64,000 nt of DNA from assembly GCA_003134855.1 (NCBI GenBank), contig PLCS01000011.1, forward strand, positions 51,939 through 115,938, given 5' to 3'. This document shows, one piece after another, positions 1 through 8,405 of the stretch. The position numbers were made by a program, and so were the translations under genes. A model generated the notes under the pieces. The model worked only from the letters and a program-made list of their open reading frames with translations. It was not told the origin of the DNA and searched no databases. Positions within the stretch are counted from its first letter, which is position 1. The number at the start of each line of letters is the position of its first letter. Source of the stretch: Acidobacteriaceae bacterium. GTDB lineage: Bacteria > Acidobacteriota > Terriglobia > Terriglobales > Acidobacteriaceae.

Positions 1-1
1 C

Positions 2-259
2 CTCACCATGACCTCACCCAGCGGCGAGCAGGTGATGCAAATGCAGGCTTCCGCCGGGTCGCTGCTCGGTCTGCCGGGGCTGATCAGCGGCGAACCCTAC
101 ACGCTCACCGCCATTGCCCGCAACGGCGCGAGCCTCAGCTTCGTCTCCCGCGACGACTTTACCAGCCTGATGCAAACCAACCCGTTGATGGCGCTCAAGA
201 TTCTTGAGGTACTGGCCGCCGAGGTCCGTTCCGCCCGCCACGCCTTGTCCAAACCTTAA
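2..259 (+). CDS. cyclic nucleotide-binding (CRP/FNR-type) domain protein, C-terminal part only
   Basis: The reading frame is open at the left edge of the window, so only the last 86 or so residues are seen. The segment with SLLGLPGLISGEPYTLTAIA followed by a stretch like ISRDDFTSLMQTNP and a closing helix rich in Leu/Glu/Val resembles the second half of a cNMP-binding beta-barrel and its C-helix. No helix-turn-helix follows before the stop, so this may be a stand-alone cNMP-binding protein and not a CRP-type transcription factor. What it binds cannot be told from this fragment. Confidence 0.6.
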   Translation, partial: LTMTSPSGEQVMQMQASAGSLLGLPGLISGEPYTLTAIARNGASLSFVSRDDFTSLMQTNPLMALKILEVLAAEVRSARHALSKP

Positions 260-331
260 GATCAGCGCGTCCTTGGCCTCCAGCCCCATCCCGTAAGTCG
301 AAGGCGGTCCGAAGGGAAGTCTGCCTGGACG

Positions 332-361
332 GCCTGCCCTGAGCAAAGTCGAAGGGGCAAG
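332..361. repeat. REP-like short imperfect palindrome
   Basis: The core CCCTGAGCAAAGTCGAAGGG, flanked by TGCC and GCA, forms a short imperfect hairpin between the partial first gene and plsY. I recognise this string as a dispersed repeat of environmental bacterial genomes that gives artefactual translations such as PFDFAQGR. Only one copy is seen in this window, so calling it a repeat rests on recall. Confidence 0.45.
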
Positions 362-402
362 TCCCCCCTCCGCAGGTGGCACCTGCTAAACTCTCTCTCG
401 TT

Positions 403-1035
403 ATGGTCCTCGCAACTCTGCTCATCGTGGCCGCCTCTTACCTGCTCGGCTCCATCCCCACCGGTTACCTGCTTGTCCGCCTCTTTCGCCATCAAGATAT
501 CCGCCAGGCAGGCAGCGGCAACATCGGTGCCACCAACGTACTGCGCGCCGGCGGCAAGGGCTTGGGCGCGGCCACCTTCCTGCTCGATATGCTCAAGGGC
601 TGCTCCGCCGTCTGGCTCGGAGCATTTCTCGGTGGTCTGCTGCTGCCCCAATGCTCGCCTTACAACGTCGAAGCTCTGGCCGCGCTGGTCGCCGTCCTCG
701 GCCACGTCTTTCCCGTCTGGCTCCGCTTCCGCGGCGGCAGGGGCGTCTCCACCGGCTTCGGCGTCTTCCTGGCTGCCACGCCACTGGCCGCATTGACCGC
801 CATCACTGTCTTCTTTGTGGTTCTGGCGATCAGCCGCTATGTCTCGCTGGCCTCCATCCTCGGCGCAGCCAGCTTTCCCTTGTTTGCAACCTTCCTGGTC
901 CACGGCGACCGCCCCCCGTTCTTCATCGCGGTGGAGATCGCCGTCGCCCTGCTCATCATCGTCAGGCACCACCAGAACATCCGCCGTCTGATTGCCGGCA
1001 CCGAATCCCGCTTTGGAAAGAAGAAGTCCGCATGA
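403..1035 (+). CDS. plsY: glycerol-3-phosphate acyltransferase PlsY
   Basis: Integral membrane enzyme that moves the acyl group from acyl-phosphate to sn-glycerol-3-phosphate, making lysophosphatidic acid, the first step of phospholipid synthesis. The family signatures are clear: LGSIPTGYLLVRL near the N-terminus, then GSGNIGATNVLRAGGK, and FRGGRGVSTGFG in the middle, with several hydrophobic segments between. I start at the ATG at 403 because it begins directly before the first membrane helix; a GTG at 376 in the same frame would add nine residues. The stop overlaps the gpsA start as ATGA, so the two genes are very likely translated together. They act on the same metabolite pool, since GpsA supplies glycerol-3-phosphate to PlsY. 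Confidence 0.95.
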   Translation: MVLATLLIVAASYLLGSIPTGYLLVRLFRHQDIRQAGSGNIGATNVLRAGGKGLGAATFLLDMLKGCSAVWLGAFLGGLLLPQCSPYNVEALAALVAVLGHVFPVWLRFRGGRGVSTGFGVFLAATPLAALTAITVFFVVLAISRYVSLASILGAASFPLFATFLVHGDRPPFFIAVEIAVALLIIVRHHQNIRRLIAGTESRFGKKKSA

Positions 1036-2054
1036 GCCGCATCATCGTCATAGGTTCCGGCGCATGGGGAACCGCCATCGCCCTCTCGCTTCACCGCCGC
1101 GGCGGCCACCAGCTCTCGCTCTGGGCGCACAGCCTGGAGTTTGCCCAGGAGATCATCGCCGCCGGCGAAAACAAGCTTTTTCTCCCCGGCTTTCCCCTCC
1201 CGCCCGAGATCACCATCACCGGCGACAACTCGGCCGTAGCCGACGCCGAGATCGTCGTCTCCGTCGTTCCCTCCGAGTTTCTCCGCTCCACCTTCGCCCG
1301 CATTGGCCCTCATCTCCACTCCGGCCAGATCATCGTCAGCGCCACCAAGGGCGTCGAGGATCACACCTACCTGCGCATGACCCAGGTCATCGCCGCCAGC
1401 ATCGCCGAAGCCGGTCTCACCCTCCCCGGCTTTGACCTGCCCATCGGCGCCTTCAGCGGCCCCAGCTTCGCGCTGGAAGTCGCCCAGGGCCAGCCCACCG
1501 CCCTCACCGTCGCCTTCCGCGACCCCGCCATCGCCACTCGCATCCAAACGGAATTCTCGTCCGAGACCCTCCGCCTCTACACCAGCAACGACCTCATTGG
1601 CGTTGAACTCGGCGGCGCGCTCAAGAACGTGATTGCCATCGCCGCCGGCGTCGCTGCCGGAGTCGGCCTCGGCTATAACTCCGCCGCCGCGCTGATGACT
1701 CGCGGCATCGCCGAGATCACCCGCCTCGCCGTAGCCTGCGGCGGACGCCGCGAGACCCTCGCCGGGCTCTCCGGCGTAGGAGACCTGGTCCTCACCTGCA
1801 CCGGCTCGCTCAGCCGCAACCGCACCGTGGGCCAGGAGCTGGGCCGCGGCGGCAAACTCACTGAAATCCTCGCCGGCCTCGGTGGAAAGGTCGCGGAGGG
1901 AGTTTCGACCACCCGCGCCGCCCTCGGCCTCGCCCGCAAGCACGGCATCGAAATGCCCATCGCCGAGCAGATGGAACTGATCCTCAATGAAGGCAAGGAT
2001 CCCCGCGAAGCGATCCGCGAACTCATGCTCCGCCCCGGCAAGGTCGAGCACTAG
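1032..2054 (+). CDS. gpsA: glycerol-3-phosphate dehydrogenase [NAD(P)+]
   Basis: Soluble enzyme reducing dihydroxyacetone phosphate to sn-glycerol-3-phosphate. The N-terminal Rossmann motif is VIGSGAWGTAIA, SATKG follows near the middle of the first domain, and the C-terminal catalytic domain has GVELGGALKNVIAIAAG, with the conserved Lys, and SGVGDLVLTCTG. Length, 340 residues, is normal. The start is fixed by the 4-bp ATGA overlap with plsY. The stop codon is TAG, and its last base belongs to the repeat element at 2052-2363. Removing that element with one TA copy would leave CAC TAA, so the original stop was probably TAA and the protein is unchanged. Confidence 0.97.
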   Translation: MSRIIVIGSGAWGTAIALSLHRRGGHQLSLWAHSLEFAQEIIAAGENKLFLPGFPLPPEITITGDNSAVADAEIVVSVVPSEFLRSTFARIGPHLHSGQIIVSATKGVEDHTYLRMTQVIAASIAEAGLTLPGFDLPIGAFSGPSFALEVAQGQPTALTVAFRDPAIATRIQTEFSSETLRLYTSNDLIGVELGGALKNVIAIAAGVAAGVGLGYNSAAALMTRGIAEITRLAVACGGRRETLAGLSGVGDLVLTCTGSLSRNRTVGQELGRGGKLTEILAGLGGKVAEGVSTTRAALGLARKHGIEMPIAEQMELILNEGKDPREAIRELMLRPGKVEH

Positions 2055-2363
2055 GGCCTGTTCACACTACCCCGGCGGGTGGCGCTGCCAGCGAAAATCC
2101 GGCCAGACCGGGGTCCCCACGGACAGGTCTTCGTTCGTGGGGTGGAGACGAAGCCGAGCCCGAAGGCTGTGGCGGGTCCACCGTCGAGGGCGAGAATGAA
2201 GTATGGCCGAATTTTCGCCGCAGCCCGAAGGGACGGGGCCAATTTTCCCCAGCTCTTCGTCCATCGTCGCTCGGATACACCCGGTATCCGTCGCTCCTCA
2301 TTCCTCGATCTGAGAAAAATTGGCTCCCGTCGCCGCCCACCGGGGTAGTGTGAACAGGCCCTA
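2052..2363. repeat. four-armed palindromic element, copy 1 (MITE-like, in the gpsA stop codon)
   Basis: This is a 312-bp element bounded by a perfect 24-bp inverted repeat (2052-2075 and 2340-2363) beginning TAGGGCCTGTTCACACTA. Inside are two further hairpins: one pairs GCGAAAATCCGGCCAG near 2091 with TGGCCGAATTTTCGC near 2201-2218, the other pairs GGCCAATTTTCCCC near 2238 with GAAAAATTGGCTCC near 2312-2327. Folded, it would be a four-way junction. A homologous copy lies at 12271-12540. Both ends carry TA, which fits a TA target duplication as in IS630/Tc1-type elements. No coding sequence of its own is seen. Confidence 0.85.
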
Positions 2364-2508
2364 AGGAACTGGCCCGCGCGCCCTTTTCTTCCCAATCCAG
2401 GCCGAGCAATTCTGGTCAGCATTGCCGCACCTCCCCGCCTAGCATCATCTCCGTAAGGGTTCCCCACCAACCTCTTGCCGTCGCGGTAGCCCCGCAAAGG
2501 AGAATGCA

Positions 2509-3108
2509 ATGCAGTTTCAATTCAACGGAGTGCTCTATCACTTCACGAATACTCAGCTCGCCTTGGCCGCGGTTGTCCTCATCGTCGTGGTTCTCATCGC
2601 CGTTTCCGCCTATCTTGAACACAGCAAAACCAAGTCCGTGGGCCTGCGCAAACGTTTCGGCGCAGAGTATGACCGCGCCGTTACAAAGTTCGGCACTTTG
2701 CACAAAGCCGAAGCCAAGCTGGCCGATCGCGAATCCCGTGTCGTAGCCCTCAAAATCCGCAACCTCGGCGCCCCCGAGCATGATCGCTTCGCCTCCGAAT
2801 GGAACATTGTCCAATCCCGCTTCGTCGATCATCCCAAGGCCGCCGTTACAGAAGCCGACGACCTGATCAACGCGCTCCTTGAAGCGCGCGGCTACCCCCG
2901 CTCCAACTTCGAGCAGCGCGCCGACGATCTCTCCGTCGCCTACCCTCGCGTCGTGGAAAACTACCGCCTGGCGCACGCCGTCGCGGTCCGGCACCTCAGC
3001 GATGAAGCCTCCACCGAAGAACTCCGCACCACCATGATCCAGTACCGCGCCATCTTCGATGAGCTGCTCCAGGAGCAAGAGCCCAGCGAACGCAAAGTCG
3101 CCGCATAA
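2509..3108 (+). CDS. conserved hypothetical protein with one N-terminal membrane anchor
   Basis: 199 residues. A single hydrophobic segment (about residues 18-38, rich in Val/Ile/Leu/Ala) is followed by a soluble, charged, helix-rich region containing LRKRFGAEYDRAV, a DRESRV stretch, FEQRADDLSV and a Pro-Arg-Val-Val-Glu-Asn-Tyr-Arg segment. I recognise the layout from uncharacterised proteins of acidobacteria and actinobacteria but know no function. The start is chosen by AAAGGAG at 2496-2502; the nearby ATG at 2504 is out of frame. It stands alone on its strand and is followed by another short secreted protein gene. Confidence 0.8.
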   Translation: MQFQFNGVLYHFTNTQLALAAVVLIVVVLIAVSAYLEHSKTKSVGLRKRFGAEYDRAVTKFGTLHKAEAKLADRESRVVALKIRNLGAPEHDRFASEWNIVQSRFVDHPKAAVTEADDLINALLEARGYPRSNFEQRADDLSVAYPRVVENYRLAHAVAVRHLSDEASTEELRTTMIQYRAIFDELLQEQEPSERKVAA

Positions 3109-3167
3109 CTTTGAGTATTGCGGCGCGAAGGGGTCTGACTAAACCGGGTGCCCTGGAGGATCACAAC

Positions 3168-3794
3168 ATGGGACCACGCACGAGCGTAATTCGATGCGCA
3201 CGCAAGTTGGGATTCTCCAGTCTGCTGCTGGTGGGTACACTCACGCTGGGAACCACCCAGGGATTCTCCGCCAGCCCGAATTCTGAGACGATTCAGGCCA
3301 CATACGCCCAAGCCGATAACATGATCAGCGTAACGCTGACCATTGACGACTACTCCGCTCCATCGGACGTGCAGACTCTTTCACAGGCATTTGCACAGGG
3401 CCATGATCGAGCATTGGTCATCGCGCTTTCCAAAACGAAAGCGGTCGGGCATTGCTCGATTAACGGGGCTCTCAGCTATGACATCGCCTTCATCCAGATG
3501 GTTGTAACGCCAACCGGGCGGAAGATCACCTTTATCACCAACCGCCCGCCTCAAATCGGAGAAGTCAAATCGGATACTTCGTCTCAGTCCTTCGACCTGG
3601 CGGTTGGCCAATTCGACCTGAATGACACCGACAACACCAAGAGCACAGGATTTCTGTATCCGGCAAGTAAGCTCGTGATCGATAAGCAAGGAGAGTTCCA
3701 CTATGATCTGACCGCCACTCCCTGGTCGCTGGTCAATGTTCTCGATTCAAAGGGAACCCCCGGCGAGACTTTGGCGCAGGGCCCAATGCCATGA
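3168..3794 (+). CDS. secreted hypothetical protein
   Basis: 208 residues from the ATG at 3168, which follows a good ribosome-binding site (GGAGGA at about 3155-3160). The N-terminus is a clear signal peptide: basic residues, then FSSLLLVGTLTLGTTQGFSA. The mature part is rich in Thr, Ser and Asp and looks like a beta-rich exported protein; it has one cysteine (GHCSING). I recognise no domain. An in-frame upstream extension to 3111 exists but would bury the signal peptide. Function unknown. Confidence 0.7.
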   Translation: MGPRTSVIRCARKLGFSSLLLVGTLTLGTTQGFSASPNSETIQATYAQADNMISVTLTIDDYSAPSDVQTLSQAFAQGHDRALVIALSKTKAVGHCSINGALSYDIAFIQMVVTPTGRKITFITNRPPQIGEVKSDTSSQSFDLAVGQFDLNDTDNTKSTGFLYPASKLVIDKQGEFHYDLTATPWSLVNVLDSKGTPGETLAQGPMP

Positions 3795-3870
3795 TATGGA
3801 ACAGAGTTCACTAGCCGGACGCCTGGGAGACCACCAAAGCGGACCCGCATCTCTTCGTCCTCACAAAATT

Positions 3871-3937
3871 GGGTGCCCCACCCTCGCCGCGTTCTTGTTT
3901 TTTACGGCTAGGGTGGGAGATCACGACCCTCGGCCGG
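3871..3937. repeat. GGGTGCCCCA hairpin repeat, copy A
   Basis: The sequence GGGTGCCCCA opens a hairpin with stem CCCACCCTCGCCG (3877-3889) and CGGCTAGGGTGGG (3905-3917). A closely similar block with the same flanks and loop core (GCGTTCTTGT) lies at 34351-34410, and the left half of the element at 36851-36971 has the same plan. It sits in the 230-bp space before ftsY and may also end transcription of the preceding gene. Confidence 0.7.
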
Positions 3938-4027
3938 AGCCTCTATGGCTGCGGTGCTCCTGATCCCCGCCTCGTAACCACAAACTCCGCCGCCCCGATG
4001 CTCTAAACTCAAAGCTGGAACCCTGCG

Positions 4028-5032
4028 ATGATGAAGCTTTTCGGCGGCAAAAAAGACACCCCGGCGACCCTCCCGGCCACACCCGATTCCGGCCCCGGCG
4101 AGGCTCCCAAATCCAGCCTCTTCAGCCGTATGAAGCAGGCCGTCGCGCGCACCCGCGAGTCGCTCTCCACCCAGATCGAGACGCTCGTCGCGCTGACCCG
4201 CACGGTCGATGAATCCACTCTGGAAAGCCTTGAATCAGCGCTGCTTACCAGCGACCTGGGCGTGCAAACCACCACCGCTATCCTCGAAGCCCTGCGCGAC
4301 CGCGCCCGCCGCCAGGCCATCGCGGGTGGCGACGAACTGCGCGCCCTGCTCAAGGCCCAGATCCGCGCCATCCTCGAAGCTCCTATCGCCAACAAATCCA
4401 ACGCCTTGCCGCCAACCGGCGGCCCCAACGTCATCTTTCTGGTGGGCGTCAATGGCACCGGCAAAACCACCTCCGCGGGCAAGCTCGCCGCCTGGTATCG
4501 CGCCCAGGAGCGCACTGTGCTTTTGTGCGCCGCGGATACCTTTCGCGCGGCGGCCATCGAGCAGTTGGAAATCTGGGCCGCGCGCTCCGGCGTCGAGATG
4601 ATCAAGACCCGCCACGGCGGCGACCCGTCGGCCGTCCTCTACGACGCAATCACCGCTGCCAAGACCCGCAATATCAATGAGTTGATTGTGGACACCGCCG
4701 GGCGCCTACACACCAAAACCGGCCTGATGGACGAGCTGGACAAGATGCGCCGGACGGCGGCCAAGTTGATCCCCGGCGCGCCCCATGAGGTGCTGCTGGT
4801 GATGGACGCGACGACGGGCCAGAACGGCCTCAACCAGGCGCGGCAGTTTACTCAATCCGCGGGGGTTACCGGCATTATCCTGACCAAGCTCGACGGCACG
4901 GCCAAGGGCGGCATCGCCGTCGCCATCGCCCAGGAACTCAACTTGCCCGTCCTCTTCGCCGGCGTAGGCGAGCAGATGACCGACCTGCTAGAGTTCTCGC
5001 CGGAAGCGTTCGTCGATTCGCTACTGGGATGA
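4028..5032 (+). CDS. ftsY: signal recognition particle receptor FtsY
   Basis: GTPase that receives ribosome-SRP complexes at the inner membrane for co-translational insertion. The N-terminal part is charged, followed by the helical N domain (around residues 40-120). The SRP-GTPase motifs follow: P-loop [29 protein letters not shown], and [12 protein letters not shown]. The length of 334 residues is typical of a short-tailed FtsY. ATG codons at 4028 and 4031 are both possible. It stands alone, with a convergent minus-strand gene ending eight bases downstream. Confidence 0.97.
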   Translation: MMKLFGGKKDTPATLPATPDSGPGEAPKSSLFSRMKQAVARTRESLSTQIETLVALTRTVDESTLESLESALLTSDLGVQTTTAILEALRDRARRQAIAGGDELRALLKAQIRAILEAPIANKSNALPPTGGPNVIFLVGVNGTGKTTSAGKLAAWYRAQERTVLLCAADTFRAAAIEQLEIWAARSGVEMIKTRHGGDPSAVLYDAITAAKTRNINELIVDTAGRLHTKTGLMDELDKMRRTAAKLIPGAPHEVLLVMDATTGQNGLNQARQFTQSAGVTGIILTKLDGTAKGGIAVAIAQELNLPVLFAGVGEQMTDLLEFSPEAFVDSLLG

Positions 5033-5039
5033 AATGGTC

Positions 5040-5795
5040 TCAAGTACCCGCAAGACGAAGATTACCGAGCCCTTCAATCGCCTTCTTTCGCTCAGGATCG
5101 CAGCTGAGTCTCTCTGATGCCACAAACTTCAATAGTGCGGCGCCAGTTGCATCTCCCATCTTCTTCGCAACGCGAGTAAGAAAATCTGCCCATTTGTGTA
5201 CGTCTACCTTTCTAATCACCAAGCTATCGAAGTAAACCCCGGCATAGATCTCTGCACGGGCATGCTTTTTGACAAATTTCTGCCCCTTGTATTTCGCCGT
5301 ATAGATGCCACCGTGGTGCACGAGCAAATTACGGTCATTGAGGAACTCCGCGTATTTGGTAGCCTCCTTTTTCGAGAAGGGAGTGATGTTCAGAAGGTTC
5401 TGGAAAAGGCCATTAACGGCCTTTGCTGATCCGAATTCAAACTCCTCCGAGATTAAGAAGCCGAGGCTGTGATCCAATTCCAAAAGAACATGTAACAGAC
5501 TCTTGGCAGTGATCCTGCAATCGCGCTTATCCGCAAATCGATCCAGAATTTCGGGAACGATGTTGATTACTGCAGCGAACTCGTTTTTACAAAACGCTTC
5601 AAAATATGCCGCCAAACCAATCATGCAAAGTTCGGCGGTCACATTGATCCCCGTCTCAACTGTTGATTTATCGACCAGCTCCCTCAAGTCATCAACCTGC
5701 ATCAAGAAATAGTCCAATGAAGGGACACCGCCGCTGAAAAACTGAAGCCAATCCACACCCGATAGTTTCGCAGTTTTCGTATCCTCGACATCCAT
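5040..5795 (-). CDS. HEPN-like hypothetical protein
   Basis: 251 residues, mostly helical by composition. Near residue 160 is RNLLVHHGG, matching the R-x4-H motif of HEPN domains; many HEPN proteins are metal-independent RNases of toxin-antitoxin and abortive-infection systems. A helical region with [14 protein letters not shown] lies upstream, as in HEPN proteins that act alone. The gene is visibly richer in A+T than its neighbours and lies between two housekeeping genes, which suggests recent transfer. No partner gene such as a nucleotidyltransferase is next to it. The assignment rests on one short motif and the helical composition. Confidence 0.6.
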   Translation of the reverse strand: MDVEDTKTAKLSGVDWLQFFSGGVPSLDYFLMQVDDLRELVDKSTVETGINVTAELCMIGLAAYFEAFCKNEFAAVINIVPEILDRFADKRDCRITAKSLLHVLLELDHSLGFLISEEFEFGSAKAVNGLFQNLLNITPFSKKEATKYAEFLNDRNLLVHHGGIYTAKYKGQKFVKKHARAEIYAGVYFDSLVIRKVDVHKWADFLTRVAKKMGDATGAALLKFVASERLSCDPERKKAIEGLGNLRLAGT

Positions 5796-5950
5796 AGAGG
5801 AATTTAATCACAATCACATTCTATGATCAAACGAATTCTGGCATGAGTTGAATCTCGCGAGGATTTCAATCCAGACATTAACTCCCATACAACCGCCTCC
5901 CAATCCCCCATCACCCCATGTAAACTTGAGAGTTGCCGTACTCTACACAC

Positions 5951-7084
5951 ATGACCATCCCCAATCAAGACCGGCATTGGATGCAGCGCGCGCTGGAGCT
6001 GGCCCAGCGCGGCATCGGCGTCACCTCGCCCAACCCCGCCGTGGGCTGCGTGATTCTGGACTGCGCGAGGCAGGTGGCCGGCGAGGGCTGGCACGAGTAT
6101 GACCTGCTCGACCACGCCGAAGTTGTTGCACTCAAAGCCGCCGGTGAACGCGCTCGCGGCGGCACAGCCTACGTTACTTTGGAGCCTTGCAACCACACCG
6201 GGCGCACTCCGCCCTGCACGGAAGCGCTGATCGCCGCTGGACTCAAGCACGTCTTAGCCGCCACCATCGACCCCAATCCCGCTGTCGCCGGCCACGGTTT
6301 GGACCGTCTGCGCGCCGCTGGAATCGAGGTGACTCTCGGCGTCTGCCAGACCGAAGCCCGCCGCCTCAACGAGGGCTTTGCCCGCTGGAGCCAGCATCAA
6401 CGCCCGCTGGTGCTGATGAAGGTGGCGATGACCCTCGATGGCCGCATCGCACCGCCGCCCGGAGAGCACCAACTGCACGCGCCCTACTGGATTACCAGCG
6501 AAGCCGCGCGCGCCGCCGTGCAGCCCTTGCGCCATCAGGCTGACGCCGCGCTGACCGGCGTGGACACCGTTCTGGCCGACGACCCGCTGTTGACGGATCG
6601 GAGTGGATTGCGCCGCCGCCGTCCGCTGCTGAGAATTGTCTTAGACTCGGCGCTGCGTATGTCGCTCGACTGCAAAATGGTGACCACGGCCCACAACGAT
6701 CTAGTCGTCTTCACCGTCTCCACTGACGAGTCTCGTATCAGCGAACTCCGCCAGCGCGGCGTCCGCGTTGAGGTGCTTCCAGCTGAAATAGGCCGCGTCC
6801 CGCTGGGCAAGGTACTCGACAAACTCGGCGAAGAGGGAATCCTGACCCTGCTCGTCGAGACCGGCACGCGGCTGAACACCGCGCTGCTGGCCGCCGGTTT
6901 GGTTGACCGCGTCCATTTCTTCATCTCCCCGCAGATCATGGGCTCCGACGCCATCCCCGCCTTCAAAGGCATGGCCAGCGCCATCCGCATGGCCGAGGTA
7001 GAAGTCGAGCGCTACGGCAACGATCTGGGATTGTGTTCGCTGCTCAAAGACCCGTGGCCGGAAGAGGCAGGGAACAGGGAATAG
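5951..7084 (+). CDS. ribD: bifunctional riboflavin biosynthesis deaminase/reductase RibD
   Basis: Performs the second and third steps of riboflavin synthesis: deamination of the pyrimidine product of GTP cyclohydrolase II, then NADPH reduction of the ribose. The N-terminal zinc deaminase shows DHAEVVAL with the catalytic Glu and PCNHTGRTPPC with both zinc cysteines. The C-terminal reductase begins at MKVAMTLDGRIA (about residue 155) and ends with a typical VETGTRLNTALL region. I start at the ATG at 5951; an in-frame TTG at 5933 is unlikely. The last codons and the stop lie inside a heptanucleotide array, so the C-terminal AGNRE is probably repeat-derived. No ribosome-binding site is evident. 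Confidence 0.95.
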   Translation: MTIPNQDRHWMQRALELAQRGIGVTSPNPAVGCVILDCARQVAGEGWHEYDLLDHAEVVALKAAGERARGGTAYVTLEPCNHTGRTPPCTEALIAAGLKHVLAATIDPNPAVAGHGLDRLRAAGIEVTLGVCQTEARRLNEGFARWSQHQRPLVLMKVAMTLDGRIAPPPGEHQLHAPYWITSEAARAAVQPLRHQADAALTGVDTVLADDPLLTDRSGLRRRRPLLRIVLDSALRMSLDCKMVTTAHNDLVVFTVSTDESRISELRQRGVRVEVLPAEIGRVPLGKVLDKLGEEGILTLLVETGTRLNTALLAAGLVDRVHFFISPQIMGSDAIPAFKGMASAIRMAEVEVERYGNDLGLCSLLKDPWPEEAGNRE

Positions 7085-7099
7085 GGAATCGGGAACAGG
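7070..7099. repeat. heptanucleotide tandem array (GGGAAYA type)
   Basis: Units GGGAACA, GGGAATA, GGGAATC and GGGAACA follow one another in a 7-bp register. The array begins inside ribD and supplies its stop codon (GAA TAG). It belongs to the dispersed heptad family listed in the findings. Confidence 0.8.
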
Positions 7100-7142
7100 A
7101 ATATAAAACCGGTACGTTGGCGACATCGGCGAAAGAAATAGC

Positions 7143-7202
7143 TTTTATCGCTCATAAAACCGGGCAATTATGAGCGATAAAAATCACCTCTATCGCTCAT
7201 GC
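7143..7202. promoter_or_regulatory. inverted and direct repeats of TATCGCTCATAA upstream of ribE
   Basis: TTTTATCGCTCATAA (7143-7157) and its exact reverse complement (7168-7182) are separated by 10 bases, and a third partial copy, TATCGCTCAT, starts at 7191. This lies 65-120 bp before ribE. It could be an operator for a dimeric repressor or an RNA hairpin in the leader. It does not resemble the FMN riboswitch, whose conserved core I cannot find here. Confidence 0.5.
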
Positions 7203-7213
7203 ACAGAACTGCT

Positions 7214-7255
7214 CCCTGACCCCTGACCCCTGATCCCTGATCCCTGATCTCTGTA
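7214..7255. repeat. heptanucleotide tandem array (CCCTGAY)
   Basis: Five exact-register units CCCTGAC, CCCTGAC, CCCTGAT, CCCTGAT, CCCTGAT run from 7214 to 7248, and a degenerate sixth, CTCTGTA, ends at 7255, eleven bases before the ribE start codon. No Shine-Dalgarno sequence lies between, so the array forms the immediate leader of ribE. Confidence 0.85.
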
Positions 7256-7265
7256 AAATAGAACC

Positions 7266-7940
7266 ATGTTCACCGGCATCATCGAAGTGACGGGCACGCT
7301 GGTTGGGTTGGAGAGCCGGGGCGGGGTGCGGCGGATCACCGTCGAGGCTCCGGGCATCGCCGGGCGGCTGCGCGAGGGCGACTCACTGGGCGTCTCCGGC
7401 GCCTGTCTGACCGCGTTGGATGTAAACCCCACCCTCTTTCACGCCGATCTGGCGCAGGAGACACTGGACTGCACCTCGCTGGGCGCGCTGACCGCTGGCG
7501 CCAAGGTCAACCTGGAATTGCCCACCGCCGCCGGCAGTCCGCTGGGCGGCCACATTGTGCAGGGCCACGTGGACTGCTGCGGTACGATGACCGCTCTCGA
7601 CCCGGTCATCCCGGAATTCAGCCCCAACTTTGATAAGCAGACCACCGACTGGACCCTGAAGGTGCGCATGCCCGAAAAGGTGCGCCCCTGGATGGTCCAT
7701 AAAGGCTCGGTGGCCGTCGAAGGTATCAGCCTGACGATCGCGGACTTTGACGGCGAGGCGATTACCATTGCGATTCTGCCGCTGACCTATTGGCGAACGA
7801 ATCTGCACACGCTCAACATCGGCGCTCCGTTGAATGTGGAGGCGGATGTGCTGGTGAAGCTGGCCCACGCCCAAATGCTGGCCGAGAAGAAGCCCGAACT
7901 GGAGCTGACCGAAGCCTGGCTGGTGGCCAGCGGGTTCTGA
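7266..7940 (+). CDS. ribE: riboflavin synthase, alpha chain
   Basis: Trimeric enzyme that dismutates two 6,7-dimethyl-8-ribityllumazine molecules to riboflavin. The typical start MFTGIIEVTGTL and the two internally homologous lumazine-binding barrels are visible: barrel one with GDSLGVSGACLTAL, barrel two beginning after GHIVQGHVDC with HKGSVAVEGISLTI. Length, 224 residues, is normal, with a somewhat longer linker between the barrels (around residues 105-125). It follows ribD after 181 bp filled with repeats, so co-transcription is possible but coupling is not. Confidence 0.95.
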   Translation: MFTGIIEVTGTLVGLESRGGVRRITVEAPGIAGRLREGDSLGVSGACLTALDVNPTLFHADLAQETLDCTSLGALTAGAKVNLELPTAAGSPLGGHIVQGHVDCCGTMTALDPVIPEFSPNFDKQTTDWTLKVRMPEKVRPWMVHKGSVAVEGISLTIADFDGEAITIAILPLTYWRTNLHTLNIGAPLNVEADVLVKLAHAQMLAEKKPELELTEAWLVASGF

Positions 7941-8132
7941 GCGGGCTGAGGTCGCGCACCCAGCCACATCGCGGCCGGTTTCACGTCTAACCCATAGAAG
8001 CGCACCAGGCAGGAAGTGGAGTAGGAGCAGAAGACGGGACCGGGCAGTGTTCTAGCGCAAACGCTGTGACACGCCAGCCAGCGGATGCGCTCGGGCCGCC
8101 GCTGGCCGCGCATATTGCAGAAAAATCAGCGA

Positions 8133-8405
8133 TTATTTCAAGAACTCGGCGATTAAGCCCCCGAGGTAAACCACGACCAGGATCACCGTCACCGTCCCCA
8201 CCGCCCAGAGGGAGATGCGCAGCGCGGGCTCGATCTTGTTGACCTTGGCAATAATGGCCTCCTGCGCGGCCTTCTCGTGCTGGAAGGCATCGTCCAGGTA
8301 GATCTGGTCGTCTTCGTCGCGGGTCAAACTAGTGCGATAGAGAAAGAGAGCGACCGCGACCACCGCCAGCACTCCCCAAACGGTTATCATTACCGGATAG
8401 AACAT
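8133..8405 (-). CDS. small hypothetical protein with two membrane segments
   Basis: 90 residues from an ATG at 8405, which has GGGAGG about ten bases upstream. The first membrane helix is MITVWGVLAVVAVALFLY, then a charged acidic loop with SLTRDEDDQIYLDDAFQHEK, then a second helix with ISLWAVGTVTVILVVVYLGG. Both ends probably face the same side. The acidic loop could bind a cation or a protein partner, but nothing shows which. No recognised family; isolated between ribE and the IscA-like gene. Confidence 0.7.
   Translation of the reverse strand: MFYPVMITVWGVLAVVAVALFLYRTSLTRDEDDQIYLDDAFQHEKAAQEAIIAKVNKIEPALRISLWAVGTVTVILVVVYLGGLIAEFLK

Noticed and set aside
837..2051. 404-residue open frame opposite gpsA
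   Set aside because: Low-complexity Gly/Ala/Glu composition typical of the antisense of a high-G+C gene; gpsA is certain.
7085..7265. FMN riboswitch before ribE
   Set aside because: The conserved riboswitch core is not found; only heptads and the TATCGCTCATAA repeats are there.
7787..8113. minus-strand frame of 108 residues after ribE
   Set aside because: Cysteine- and arginine-rich, overlaps ribE and has no start signal.
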